The translations under genes and the position numbers were made by a program. DNA of 64,000 nucleotides from Legionella birminghamensis (lineage in GTDB: Bacteria; Pseudomonadota; Gammaproteobacteria; Legionellales; Legionellaceae): contig NZ_UGNW01000001.1 in assembly GCF_900452515.1 (NCBI RefSeq), forward strand, positions 3,205,001 through 3,269,000, written 5' to 3'. The notes under the pieces are model-generated. The model saw nothing but the letters and a program-made list of their open reading frames with translations, made no database searches and had not been told where the DNA came from. Shown piece after piece: positions 46,432 to 56,171 of the stretch (position 1 is its first letter; each line of letters begins with the position of its first letter).

Positions 46432-49400
46432 ATGCCCAATCATTTTGTCGAGTCGTTGCTTGCCAAAGCTGATCCCCTCTCTTTATCCAAAGCCTATGAA
46501 GGGGATAAACCTGGCACTGAGCTGCTGGTCAAGCTTATTGATGATTTAGCCAGGCAACAATCCTTCGATTCATTGCAAACATTACAGGATGTTCTTGCTG
46601 GGGCCAATCCAGATGACAAGCTGGAAATGCTCATTGCGAAAATATCCATTCATTTACTACCTCTGAATCTTGAGCAAAATGATTCAGAACTACTGAAGGC
46701 CAGCCTTGAAAAAATCACCGCAGCTCCCGCTTTATGGCCTCAATGCCTCTTGGTTTTAAGCCGTTGGATCAAATCAGCTGAACGAAAAACACCTTTAACT
46801 GGTTTGCTAAGCGCTTTATCTGCATCACAATGCGAAATGCTGTATGCCGCATTGACGGACAGCCTGGAACAGGAAACGGCCTGGAGCCTGGAGCTTTTTG
46901 AATACATTGACGAGAAAAAAGCCGGCAGCGATGACGAGTTCAAAGCACATTTGCAACGGCTTGGCATCTGTCTGCTCCTCTCGCCAACGGAATGGCCAGT
47001 GCAGCGTCTTAATAACTTGGCGCTTCTACTGGAAGATGAGCAACTCGTGGAAGTCATTTTGAAATTGCCCGCCATTGCCTCTACTTATGCCAGAGAACAG
47101 CAGGAGGTTTTACGCTTTACGGCTTCCAGGCAAAATTACCTGGCTAAATACGATAACCTCATTAATGTGCTAACTGTCAGGGCTAGCGCCTCTGAAAGCG
47201 CCTATCAGAAAATCGTCGCTAATCGCCCCTATCTTGCCAACCGGCTAATGCAAACCAGTCTAAAAAGCTGTACGGAAAAGACCCTGCAGGAGAAGTTAGT
47301 CGCAGAAGCCCTGTCCCATTACCAGGTATTTGATTGGAATGATTCGCAATTTACCGGAGAAATCCTCCCTGCAATGATTGCAGTCTGCGCCGATAAAACA
47401 GGCAACAGCAGAGAACTATTCAGACAATTCTTTCAGCGCGAAAAGCTTAACGTCGGATTTTTCATTCGCTTTTTAAGTGAACTGTATAAAAAAACAACTG
47501 ATATTGACCTGCTCATGCTGTTTTTGAAGGAAATAAATCAGACAGTTCCCGATCACAGTTTTACCATTAATTTTTTAACACAGAATTTTAATCAATCCTC
47601 GCAACTCACTGAAAATTTGCTTAATCTGCTTGGTGTGGAACAACTGATTACCATTTGCAGCCATGTGCTCGCCCTACAGCAGATTTTTCAACAGGAAGAA
47701 TCGCTTTGCAAACAGTATTGCCGCATATTGAGTGAAAAATTGAAATCATCCATCAGCCCCGCAATGGATTGTGCCAACATCGCAAGGAATATTTTCTTTC
47801 TACCAGAGGAATTTCGCGCGCAGCCTCTGGAGCTTATTACGAGCAACCTGAGCGGACATAGTAAATTGTCATTTGAGTGGTTTCGCGCGCTCTCAGCCCA
47901 TTCGCTCGATAAATCACTGTTCTTTCCCCATTTTTTAAGTCTTTTACGGAGCCTTCCCGCTAATGAACAGCAACTATTGCTTGATCAGCTTAATCAAGAT
48001 GAATTTTATGGATTCTATATTTATTTTCTTGACAATCAAAACCGCGAGGAAAAATTTAATTTTTTAAGTGAATATCTTAAGCACAAGGAGAAGCATTCTT
48101 ATTTTGAATATCTACTGCTGCTGACGCCACAGGTTCATCAGAAAATCCTCGATACTGTGTTACCAGTGCTTGAGCCAGTCCATCTTATTGAATTGATAGC
48201 CAAACTGATAGAAAAATCGCAGCAGGACAGTAGTTATCTTGCTCCTTTGCATCAATTGCTAATGCAATTATGTTTACGTATGCAAACCACACTGGAAGAG
48301 AATGCGGCCATACACCAATGGACAAAGTATCCCGCAATAGCCGAATACTTATTCTCTACACCACGCTGCCTGCATTCGCTTTGCTCACGCTCATCCCTGC
48401 TTCAAAATATAACTCCGTCTATGCTCCAGGGCATGTTGATTACTGCAATCGAAAGCGACTTGCGGCTTCGTGCCGTGCGTGTATTGAATACAATTGAGTA
48501 CAGACCAGATGAAATGGACGAGAAAGCGCTACGGCTATTGCATTTTCACAAAGGACAACCCGCCGTTTTGCAGCAAATTTTTAAAAGTCTTTACAAAGTT
48601 GAAAATTCCCTGGACGACAGGGGTAAAAAAAATTTTAACGCCCTAAAACATAGCTGCTGGAAGTTGCTTCATACTGGACAATATGCTGAAACAGAATGCC
48701 AGACATTTCTTTGCTTTCAACTGAAGCACTCAACTGCTCTTGAAGATCTGTCAGTCAAGCTCGGCAAGGAACAACGCTCTATACTAAGCCCCGACTACCT
48801 GAGCCAGATTGATAATAAACTGCTTAATGATATCGCGGACACCGCCCTCATCAAAATTCTTTTTCAGTCGCTCGAGCCCACAACATTAGGTAACTGGGAT
48901 AAGGTCAGAAACGCGGTTGACCAACGAAAAACACCTCAGTCATTTATCCAGCAACTGATTATCCAGCTTAAACAACAAGCGGAAAATCCTGTTTTGGATA
49001 AGCATGTTTTTCAATTTATTACACAACTGCAGCATTTCAAAAAAACGCTTGCCACGCTCCCCCAGGAGGATTTGTTCTGGATCCTTAAAGCCGGTCGATC
49101 CGATTATATTGTTCAGCATTTTTCAGGCTGGTTAAAGCAGCTAATTAAAACAGGCCGGCTGGATCACTTGAACAGGGCAGCTCTTTTTTCCCTATTGCCC
49201 AAGGAGCAGGCGTTCCTGCGCTCTATCTATTCACTTCCTGAATTACGGCCTTATCTCCAACCTCTGTTTATTGAGTTTGCGCAACAACCACTGGCTTTAA
49301 TTCATTATACAACGCTGTTTGAACAGCTTAAATTACATAGGCCAGAAGAGAGAGAGCAAGTGCTTTCTGAAGCACATCGGCTGATTAAACCCGAGTTAGT

Positions 49401-52400
49401 GAATCTTGAAGTTATCCCTGTAATTAACCGTATGCTTATGGATTTAACTTTAAATCCTGAGCAGGAAAGCCATCGCGTCCTGGTATTCAATCAAATCGAT
49501 TTTTTTACAAAACTTGCCGGCAATTCTGCAGTTCATAAGCGCAATCATATCCAGTTTGTCCAGGAGTTCCAGCAGACTACCTTTAACAGTATGGCTGTTT
49601 TACAACAACAAAATAGTGCATGGAGCCCACTTATTCTTGCAAGCAATGAATTTGCCAAAGCAATTGATATCTGGCTCAGGGACTTATCAAAAGCAGATAT
49701 CGAGCATCATCCTTTTATCAATATGTTGCTGGATCATTTCGATATTATTTTACATCAGCCTTTTATGGAGACTGAGTGCTGTCAGCAGTTTTTGCAACTT
49801 CTTCTACTGATGCCGCCGGCCCGAATGACAGAGGAGCAATATGCATTACTGTTTCATAAACTGTGCAGCGATAGACAGAAACTATTAGCAGTAGAGGTAC
49901 TGCAGCGCAGCAAGCTGGAGGACGTACAATGGTCTTCACTGATTACCCTCGCCAAAGTGCTATCGGTACAAACATTGTACGAGATTTTCCTGCATAGCCA
50001 GACACTTTTTGTTTTTGTTGATTTAATTGCCAGACACCCTGAAGGGATTCATAGCCTGGCTCCAGAGCAAATTGATGCCCTGTTAGCGGAATTAACTTCT
50101 GCAGGCCAACTGTATCGGATACTAAGTAGTCAAACACCTAACCAGATTAAATTCAATTTTGTTCAAACCTTGTTCGACTATTTGCAGCGCCAGAATCGGC
50201 CCCTTTCGGATTGGTTAGATAAAATAAATGCGGACGAACAGGCGCTTGCGGTATTGGCAAACTATACAACAAGACCTGCAGAACAGGAGCAATTGCATCA
50301 ACTTCTAATGGGCTCCCCTTCTCGGCGCCAGCAAGTCCAGCATTTTTTGTTAAATCCTGATTTGGAAATACGCATAGAGGATAATGGGTTATTACAGCAT
50401 TATGTGCGAAGCGCCTGGCTTTCGCCCTGGCAAGGCTGGCGCAGTCACCCCCTGCTTTTAAACTGCCTGACCTTCTCTGATGCGCTTCCAGCCCTCCAGG
50501 TTAAAGTAGCGCAGCTACAGGAAGTACTAAAGCTCAATGAATTTTATGAGCCATTGGGGAATCGCAAAAGTATTGCGGAAAATAACATTGTTTCTGCCCG
50601 CTGGCTGCAGAGACTTCCTCTCATTGAAGGGGTTTTACTGGAGCTAATAGGGGAGGCGAATACCCCCTCCAGCGTATGGGTTGATTCAGCCTTGTTCAAA
50701 TCAGTGATCCAGCCGCTATTACAGCAAGAAAAAAGAGGTGTTTTTGAGCCGCTAGTTAACGATTTACCCAATATGATTAAGGCGCTTCTTGATCCGGCCC
50801 CGGCTCAACTGGATGCGCCCAAGGGAGCTTGTCTGGAAAAACTCAGACTGGAGAAAATGAAAACTATTCAAGAGGCATGGCAGCAATTTAAACTCCATTT
50901 AACTGCTATTGAATATTATACCTCACCCCGCCTGCATGCTTTATTCAATCCGGATTCCTATTTTGCCAGGCTTAAGGCAAAACGCATTGCCCTTTTACCC
51001 AAAGCCGAGAGCGAGGCATTGGCTAAGGCACAGACACTCCACAAGGAATGGCAGGAAAAGAATCAGTTTTCAATTAGAATTCAATTCAATGAATTGTTAA
51101 GCGGCTTTTTTAAACTGCCTGGTTTTTTACAACGTATTGAGGTTCAGGAATGGCTGCTGGGCAACTGCTTGTTTACGCCATTGGGATTAAACATAGCACC
51201 GGAATTATTGCATAAAATTCTAAGCACCGTATCGCCGGCAATGTTAATTGCCCATCTGAAACAGGACGAAAGCTGCGAACATATTGATACTCTCGCCAAG
51301 CTTAATAAATTACTGAAGAAATACCCCACCACTGAGGAGTTTGTGCAAGCGCTTTATGCATTGGATGGAGAGCAACTTGCTTCACTATTGTCCTGCAGTT
51401 ATTTTTATCAATTAAATTATACGTCCAGGCTTCTGTCGATGGTGCAGAAAGCCAGAGCCGCCAATATTTCAGACGATATACTTTATCTATTGATTCTTCC
51501 TGAGTCCCTGGGGCAGCAGCTTGAGCTGCAATGGCTTCATACAGAAATCCAGCACCTGCCAATATTTCGAGAACAACTTAACAATCATTGCCGAATGATT
51601 GCCGCTGAAGCATTAAAGTCCCGGCAAAACAAATATGATCGTTTGCGCCTCGCCTCATTGAAAGATCATTCCGCCTTATTAAATGGACTGGAATTGGGTA
51701 GCATTTTCAATAGTTATTTGCCGATTTTCAATCCTCCTAATCCAGCGACTATTAAAGAGTTTTTGCTTACCCTCAGCGACCTGCTTGATAGCCAGAAAAC
51801 CCCAGAGCTCATTAACTCCCTTAACGAAGTGCTTTTGGATGCTGCGATTAAAGCCGCTTGCAGCGCTCCGGTTGTGCATTACAAGTTCTTGAATAGACTC
51901 CTCCAGGATCCGAATTTATCTGCGGTCTGTGCGAGGCAAATTAGAAGCTATCTACAACAGCAATTAGCCGGCTATTTTCCAGGAGCCGATCCACTGCCTG
52001 TTTCTCTCGCTGAATTACATGCCAGCCAATTTCAAAAACTTGAAGAGGAGCAGGTTTCTTCGCTGACCGCCTTGCAGAAATTACTTTTTTCAATTGAACC
52101 AGTTGCAGAATTAAGACCCTGGTTAAGTGAATTGCCTTTTGAAGAAAAAAATAACGCAGCCCATTTCTGTGCCATCGCCTCTTTACAAGCCTGTCTCAAC
52201 CGCTGGTATGAGCAAGCTGGGACTCCTCCTGATGCGCAACTGCAGGACAAGCTTTTTCTTGCTGCAGATTTAGCAGGACCGCCTGAAGAATCTTTGCAAC
52301 AGTCAATGGCAGCACTGAGCGCAACAGCTTACCTAAAATATCCGGCCGTCTATTTTCATTATCTGCTGTGGATCTATTATTGGGGCAAATGCCCTGAAGA

Positions 52401-54870
52401 TTTGGTGGAAAGCCTGACTAAATGGCTGTTTCATTTTAATCCGGACGAAATGGAACAATCCCTGTGGCTGGAAAAATCACTTGAACTACTTATCAATGCA
52501 GGGCTAACAGAGGAGTTGTGTAAGCAGCTACATGCCATTCCCGAATTGCAACGCCTCTGGATCTTAACAAAAATTGTCCAGACAACTCCAATTACTAACA
52601 ACATATTCGCTTCAATTGCTCCGCTTATCAGTTGGGATTGGCTCAGGCAACAGGCTCAAAAGAAAACCCTGGCCAGTTGCGACTGGCTAAAGATCGCTTT
52701 GCAAGAGGAATCTATCCTCCAATCCATTTTACAGGACGAGCATTCGATTACAGCCTTCCTGCAGCTACTGCTCGATAGCCAGCTGCCGGCAGGAAACATC
52801 ATCGAAGCATATAAAACCATTACCAACAGCCGCTTAAAAACACTACTGCTCAGCCATTTACTCAGCCGACCAGATTATCTCCAGCAGCTGCCTGGTAAAT
52901 CACTGCTGAATGCACTTCTTTCAAACAGCCAGGAATATGTACCCCTGCGGCTAAAATCACTTCTACACCCCCTGGCCCCAGGCTCATTATCCGAATCCAT
53001 CCTGCAATTTTTTCAGGCGGATGCCGCAGCTGAACTTATCTGCTCCCTGAAACACTTCAACCAGTTTAGCCCCGGCCTGCTGAAGCAATTACTGGCCCGC
53101 GTTGGCGAACAAAGCGAACCGCTTATAATTTACTGGCTAAATCATTATGCCACCCTGCCGGGGGCGCAAGCTGTTTTAGTCATGCTGCAGGAAGTTGTAC
53201 TCGACTTTTTTTCTCTGGTCAGTAAATTAAATGACCAGACCCGGCAAAAAATTATTCGGACTATTCTTGAAGCCGGCTTTAAATATGGATTGCAGAGGAT
53301 AGACAATCTGGAAGGTTTGGCGAGCTGTTGTGACGAGTCACATATTGACTATTGCATTCATCTATACATGCACCGGGAAAAAGAGGAACCTGCACTGATC
53401 CAGTTGATCTGCGAAATGATCCAAAACCTGTATCAAAGAGTAGGTGTGTTTTCGAACCAAAGTATGCAACTCCTGCTTCGTCTTTACGAAGATCCGCATT
53501 TTGAATCCTTAAGAGAGTCTATCGAAGAAATTACTAAACGCTATCGGTACAACAATGCGCTCTTTTCTGATTGCTCAATACTTTACGATGATGGCCAAAT
53601 TAATACCAAGCGGATGCAGGAATCTGTTTCGCTTAAAGCACAAACCGGCACCAGGCCGCTTTGGCAAATTGGTGATCTGTCCTCTTCTGACGATAGCAAA
53701 GACAGTCAGCCGTCACCAATCTGGGAAAATTATTCCCTGTTAAATGAAATTGCTCGAAATGAGGACAGCATTAGTTTTTTAAGTTATTTTTTAATCCATT
53801 ACCATGGCGAACCAGAAGCATTGCAGAACTGCCTGGAAGAGTATTTAGCAACAGCCTTCAATGACCAGCAAAAATTCCTTGAGCAAATCAGCTGGCTTCT
53901 CACCCGCGCCGAATTGTCCCAAACAACAGGCCAAACGCTGTTTAACTGCTTTCTAAACCATCCTCATCTATTGAACAATACAATGAAATTGCATTTGCTT
54001 TGTTTCAATGCGGAAAAGTTTCTACAAACAATGGGGATGCAGAAAAACTACGAGGACTTAATCCATTTTTGTGAGACGATAGAGCCGCTGGCAATGAATT
54101 ATCCTGCGGTGCTCCCCCATGTCGAACGGGCTAAACAAGAAGCGCAATTCGAATCCAGGGCCATGGAGATGTCGGGCTGGCTGCTTGCTTTGCGTCTGTG
54201 GTTTAAGCGTTCATTTTTCTATGGCTGGGAAACATGGTTAACGCCCAGAACTCCCCGCTATGTGCTGCCCTTCCATCAGGGGGTGGACTCCAGCCTTTGG
54301 AGTTATAGTAAAATGCAACCGCTCGGCGACTCGTCCTCCCTGCCGAAAGAACTGGGACTATTATTGAGGCATGTTGAGCATGATTTCTCTCCGAGAGCGC
54401 TTAATGCCTTATACGAAGCATTACGGCAGTTTGAATGGCAGCCGCCTCCAGTCAATATGCTGCAGCTTCGCGAACAAATTGATAAAGTATCTCAGCTGAT
54501 TCATAAAGAGGCACTGAAGGATCGAAAAATTGAGCGATGGCTGGCTAAACACCAGGAGCTACTTGTTAATAATCGCCATCAATTACTTAGCCTGTATTTT
54601 CAAAAAGGGAAAATGGCAGAGATACAATCGCTGCTAGCGCAGGAAAACGAATCAGGCCCATTCGCCCCCTTGGCAAGGGAGCTGAAGCCTACAGCCGAAA
54701 TTGCGGAGACGGAGATACCTGTTCCGACAAAATCGAAAGAACCACCAGAGAAAAAATCAAGCCCGGTGCGCTGGGCGAGTTTTCGTAATTACTTGTTAAG
54801 CTCCACCTCTTCTTCAACACGGCGTAAAATAGAGGCACCTCCAGCGTTTACTGGTCCCGATTTAACCTGA
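46432..54870 (+). CDS. Giant 2,812-residue helical protein of unknown function
   Basis: One uninterrupted 8.4-kb frame, preceded by AAGGAGG seven bases before the ATG. I recognise no domain. The composition is Leu, Gln and Glu rich and Gly poor. It is built from short helices throughout, in the manner of a helical-repeat solenoid (possibly HEAT/ARM-like, not proven). There is no signal peptide and no clear membrane span; an aromatic stretch near 2582-2600 (GWLLALRLWFKRSFFYGWE) might contact a membrane. The last ~80 residues are Pro/Lys/Ser rich and probably disordered. Its position right behind trkH suggests co-transcription, but a role in potassium transport is not implied. A Legionella-type effector or large scaffold is possible. 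Confidence 0.75.
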   Translation: MPNHFVESLLAKADPLSLSKAYEGDKPGTELLVKLIDDLARQQSFDSLQTLQDVLAGANPDDKLEMLIAKISIHLLPLNLEQNDSELLKASLEKITAAPALWPQCLLVLSRWIKSAERKTPLTGLLSALSASQCEMLYAALTDSLEQETAWSLELFEYIDEKKAGSDDEFKAHLQRLGICLLLSPTEWPVQRLNNLALLLEDEQLVEVILKLPAIASTYAREQQEVLRFTASRQNYLAKYDNLINVLTVRASASESAYQKIVANRPYLANRLMQTSLKSCTEKTLQEKLVAEALSHYQVFDWNDSQFTGEILPAMIAVCADKTGNSRELFRQFFQREKLNVGFFIRFLSELYKKTTDIDLLMLFLKEINQTVPDHSFTINFLTQNFNQSSQLTENLLNLLGVEQLITICSHVLALQQIFQQEESLCKQYCRILSEKLKSSISPAMDCANIARNIFFLPEEFRAQPLELITSNLSGHSKLSFEWFRALSAHSLDKSLFFPHFLSLLRSLPANEQQLLLDQLNQDEFYGFYIYFLDNQNREEKFNFLSEYLKHKEKHSYFEYLLLLTPQVHQKILDTVLPVLEPVHLIELIAKLIEKSQQDSSYLAPLHQLLMQLCLRMQTTLEENAAIHQWTKYPAIAEYLFSTPRCLHSLCSRSSLLQNITPSMLQGMLITAIESDLRLRAVRVLNTIEYRPDEMDEKALRLLHFHKGQPAVLQQIFKSLYKVENSLDDRGKKNFNALKHSCWKLLHTGQYAETECQTFLCFQLKHSTALEDLSVKLGKEQRSILSPDYLSQIDNKLLNDIADTALIKILFQSLEPTTLGNWDKVRNAVDQRKTPQSFIQQLIIQLKQQAENPVLDKHVFQFITQLQHFKKTLATLPQEDLFWILKAGRSDYIVQHFSGWLKQLIKTGRLDHLNRAALFSLLPKEQAFLRSIYSLPELRPYLQPLFIEFAQQPLALIHYTTLFEQLKLHRPEEREQVLSEAHRLIKPELVNLEVIPVINRMLMDLTLNPEQESHRVLVFNQIDFFTKLAGNSAVHKRNHIQFVQEFQQTTFNSMAVLQQQNSAWSPLILASNEFAKAIDIWLRDLSKADIEHHPFINMLLDHFDIILHQPFMETECCQQFLQLLLLMPPARMTEEQYALLFHKLCSDRQKLLAVEVLQRSKLEDVQWSSLITLAKVLSVQTLYEIFLHSQTLFVFVDLIARHPEGIHSLAPEQIDALLAELTSAGQLYRILSSQTPNQIKFNFVQTLFDYLQRQNRPLSDWLDKINADEQALAVLANYTTRPAEQEQLHQLLMGSPSRRQQVQHFLLNPDLEIRIEDNGLLQHYVRSAWLSPWQGWRSHPLLLNCLTFSDALPALQVKVAQLQEVLKLNEFYEPLGNRKSIAENNIVSARWLQRLPLIEGVLLELIGEANTPSSVWVDSALFKSVIQPLLQQEKRGVFEPLVNDLPNMIKALLDPAPAQLDAPKGACLEKLRLEKMKTIQEAWQQFKLHLTAIEYYTSPRLHALFNPDSYFARLKAKRIALLPKAESEALAKAQTLHKEWQEKNQFSIRIQFNELLSGFFKLPGFLQRIEVQEWLLGNCLFTPLGLNIAPELLHKILSTVSPAMLIAHLKQDESCEHIDTLAKLNKLLKKYPTTEEFVQALYALDGEQLASLLSCSYFYQLNYTSRLLSMVQKARAANISDDILYLLILPESLGQQLELQWLHTEIQHLPIFREQLNNHCRMIAAEALKSRQNKYDRLRLASLKDHSALLNGLELGSIFNSYLPIFNPPNPATIKEFLLTLSDLLDSQKTPELINSLNEVLLDAAIKAACSAPVVHYKFLNRLLQDPNLSAVCARQIRSYLQQQLAGYFPGADPLPVSLAELHASQFQKLEEEQVSSLTALQKLLFSIEPVAELRPWLSELPFEEKNNAAHFCAIASLQACLNRWYEQAGTPPDAQLQDKLFLAADLAGPPEESLQQSMAALSATAYLKYPAVYFHYLLWIYYWGKCPEDLVESLTKWLFHFNPDEMEQSLWLEKSLELLINAGLTEELCKQLHAIPELQRLWILTKIVQTTPITNNIFASIAPLISWDWLRQQAQKKTLASCDWLKIALQEESILQSILQDEHSITAFLQLLLDSQLPAGNIIEAYKTITNSRLKTLLLSHLLSRPDYLQQLPGKSLLNALLSNSQEYVPLRLKSLLHPLAPGSLSESILQFFQADAAAELICSLKHFNQFSPGLLKQLLARVGEQSEPLIIYWLNHYATLPGAQAVLVMLQEVVLDFFSLVSKLNDQTRQKIIRTILEAGFKYGLQRIDNLEGLASCCDESHIDYCIHLYMHREKEEPALIQLICEMIQNLYQRVGVFSNQSMQLLLRLYEDPHFESLRESIEEITKRYRYNNALFSDCSILYDDGQINTKRMQESVSLKAQTGTRPLWQIGDLSSSDDSKDSQPSPIWENYSLLNEIARNEDSISFLSYFLIHYHGEPEALQNCLEEYLATAFNDQQKFLEQISWLLTRAELSQTTGQTLFNCFLNHPHLLNNTMKLHLLCFNAEKFLQTMGMQKNYEDLIHFCETIEPLAMNYPAVLPHVERAKQEAQFESRAMEMSGWLLALRLWFKRSFFYGWETWLTPRTPRYVLPFHQGVDSSLWSYSKMQPLGDSSSLPKELGLLLRHVEHDFSPRALNALYEALRQFEWQPPPVNMLQLREQIDKVSQLIHKEALKDRKIERWLAKHQELLVNNRHQLLSLYFQKGKMAEIQSLLAQENESGPFAPLARELKPTAEIAETEIPVPTKSKEPPEKKSSPVRWASFRNYLLSSTSSSTRRKIEAPPAFTGPDLT

Positions 54871-55730
54871 GAACGGAGTTTGATACTAAGAATATTGATT
54901 ATCAAACCGGTAAGCACGAGCAAAGCAGCGTTTAACTTCCAGTGCTGGAAAGGTTCGCCTAAAAAGAGGGAGGAACTTATCATGCCCACCACTGGAACCA
55001 GCAAGGTGTATGGAACAATCACCGCGATCGGGTATCGGCTAAGCAACCAGTTCCATACGCCATAACCTACCCAGGTTGACATGTAGACAATATAAAACAA
55101 GGCGCCAATGCCCTTCCAGCTGAGATGACTAATGGTATTGCTGAAAGAGTGCAGCCCATCAATCGCAATGGCAAGTATCAGCATGGGAATAAATGCAACG
55201 AAACTCCCCCAAACCACAACAGCCATCATATTAACACTCGGTCCTTTTTTTATAATTAAATTACCAAGTCCCCAGGCAGCAGCCGCTCCCAAGAGGCATA
55301 TAAATCCGGTAAAAGAAACCTGATTATCGAAGTGGAGAGCAACCAGCCCGATTCCTATAAAAGACACCATTGCGCCAATGAGCTGCCATACATTTGGTTT
55401 TTCCTTGAGGATAATCAGGGCGAACAACATGCTGAAGAAAACCTGGGTCTGAATGATTAAAGAAGCCATTCCTGGCGTCATGCCTACATACATACCGACA
55501 AAGAAAAATGTAAACTGAAGGGCAAAGGTGACTAATCCATAGGAAATAATCGTACGAACAGGGAGAGCCGGCGGTTTTATAAAGAATATGGCAGGCAAAC
55601 TGGCCATCCCAAAGCGCAGGGCGCAGAGCAGAAGAGGAGAAATTTCCTCCAGTCCCAATTTGACGAATAGAAAGTTAACTCCCCAAACTACAACGACGAC
55701 AAGTGTTAACAACAAGTGAACGGCAGGCAT
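54789..55730 (-). CDS. EamA/DMT family transporter
   Basis: A ten-helix drug/metabolite transporter of 313 residues. It has two EamA repeats (WGVNFLFVKLGLEEISPLLL and WGLGNLIIKKGPSVNMMAV). The substrate is unknown; relatives export amino acids or metabolites. Its last ~27 codons overlap the end of the giant gene on the other strand by 82 bases. The C-terminal tail after the last helix is polar. Confidence 0.92.
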   Translation of the reverse strand: MPAVHLLLTLVVVVVWGVNFLFVKLGLEEISPLLLCALRFGMASLPAIFFIKPPALPVRTIISYGLVTFALQFTFFFVGMYVGMTPGMASLIIQTQVFFSMLFALIILKEKPNVWQLIGAMVSFIGIGLVALHFDNQVSFTGFICLLGAAAAWGLGNLIIKKGPSVNMMAVVVWGSFVAFIPMLILAIAIDGLHSFSNTISHLSWKGIGALFYIVYMSTWVGYGVWNWLLSRYPIAVIVPYTLLVPVVGMISSSLFLGEPFQHWKLNAALLVLTGLIINILSIKLRSQVKSGPVNAGGASILRRVEEEVELNK

Positions 55731-55851
55731 TTTTGCTCATTGAAGGAATATAAGCAGTTAGTTTAGCTTAAAAAGATGTGTTAATTCTATACAGAAACAC
55801 TTTTTTTTCACAATTATTACAATCTGAAATTCTAAACTTCGGAGGCCTAAC

Positions 55852-55894
55852 CGAATCCCCGCGGCGAAGACCCATAGCTATCTACAAAATGTTT
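55852..55894. repeat. Partial (half) hairpin of the dispersed element
   Basis: CGAATCCCCGCGG at 55852 followed by GACCCATAGCTATCTACA. This is one hairpin arm joined to the usual outer flank, directly before copy D, so it looks like the remains of an earlier copy interrupted or rearranged. Confidence 0.55.
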
Positions 55895-55900
55895 CCCCCC

Positions 55901-56067
55901 CGAATCCCCGCGGCAGCGACCGCGGGGCCCATGCCTGTTGGATTAGCATGATCGTCAGACAAGTTACAATTTGCCAAAAAATAGGGTTTAACAGGTAGTC
56001 ATAAACAAGTGTGCTTAACATTAAATTGGCTTCGTGTGGGCCCCGCGGTCGCAGCCGCGGGGATTCG
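55901..56067. repeat. Hairpin-bounded dispersed element, copy D (divergent interior)
   Basis: The same bounding palindromes as copies A-C (CGAATCCCCGCGG at the left, CCGCGGGGATTCG at the right) with the inner flank CGTGTGGGCC. The interior is different: it lacks the GGTTTTGCTAATT and CAGCAACAT blocks. It is either an older copy or a separate subfamily sharing only the ends. It lies in the 441-base gap 55731-56171. Confidence 0.75.
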
Positions 56068-56165
56068 TTAGGACTCCCGCAGGGGAGATTCGTTAGGTCT
56101 CCCACTGAGGGATTCGAGAGGACTCCCGCTGAGGGATTCGAGAGGTCTTTGCCTTGGGGATTCGA
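56061..56165. repeat. 24-base tandem repeat, four and a half units
   Basis: Units at 56061-56084, 56085-56108, 56109-56132 and 56133-56156, then a partial one. The pattern is GGATTCGAGAGGACTCCCGC plus four bases. The first unit begins inside the right hairpin of copy D. On the minus strand it would encode an eight-residue repeat (LSNPSVGD type), but that frame has no start signal or other support. Confidence 0.8.
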
Positions 56166-56171
56166 CAAGGA

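Noticed and set aside
56061-56165. A possible CRISPR array
   Set aside because: The 24-base units are directly adjacent, with no unique spacers between them, and no cas gene is present.
55878-56168. A 96-residue minus-strand frame with an eight-residue repeat
   Set aside because: It is the translation of the tandem repeat and of copy D. It has no ribosome site, and its reading frame depends only on the unit length being a multiple of three.
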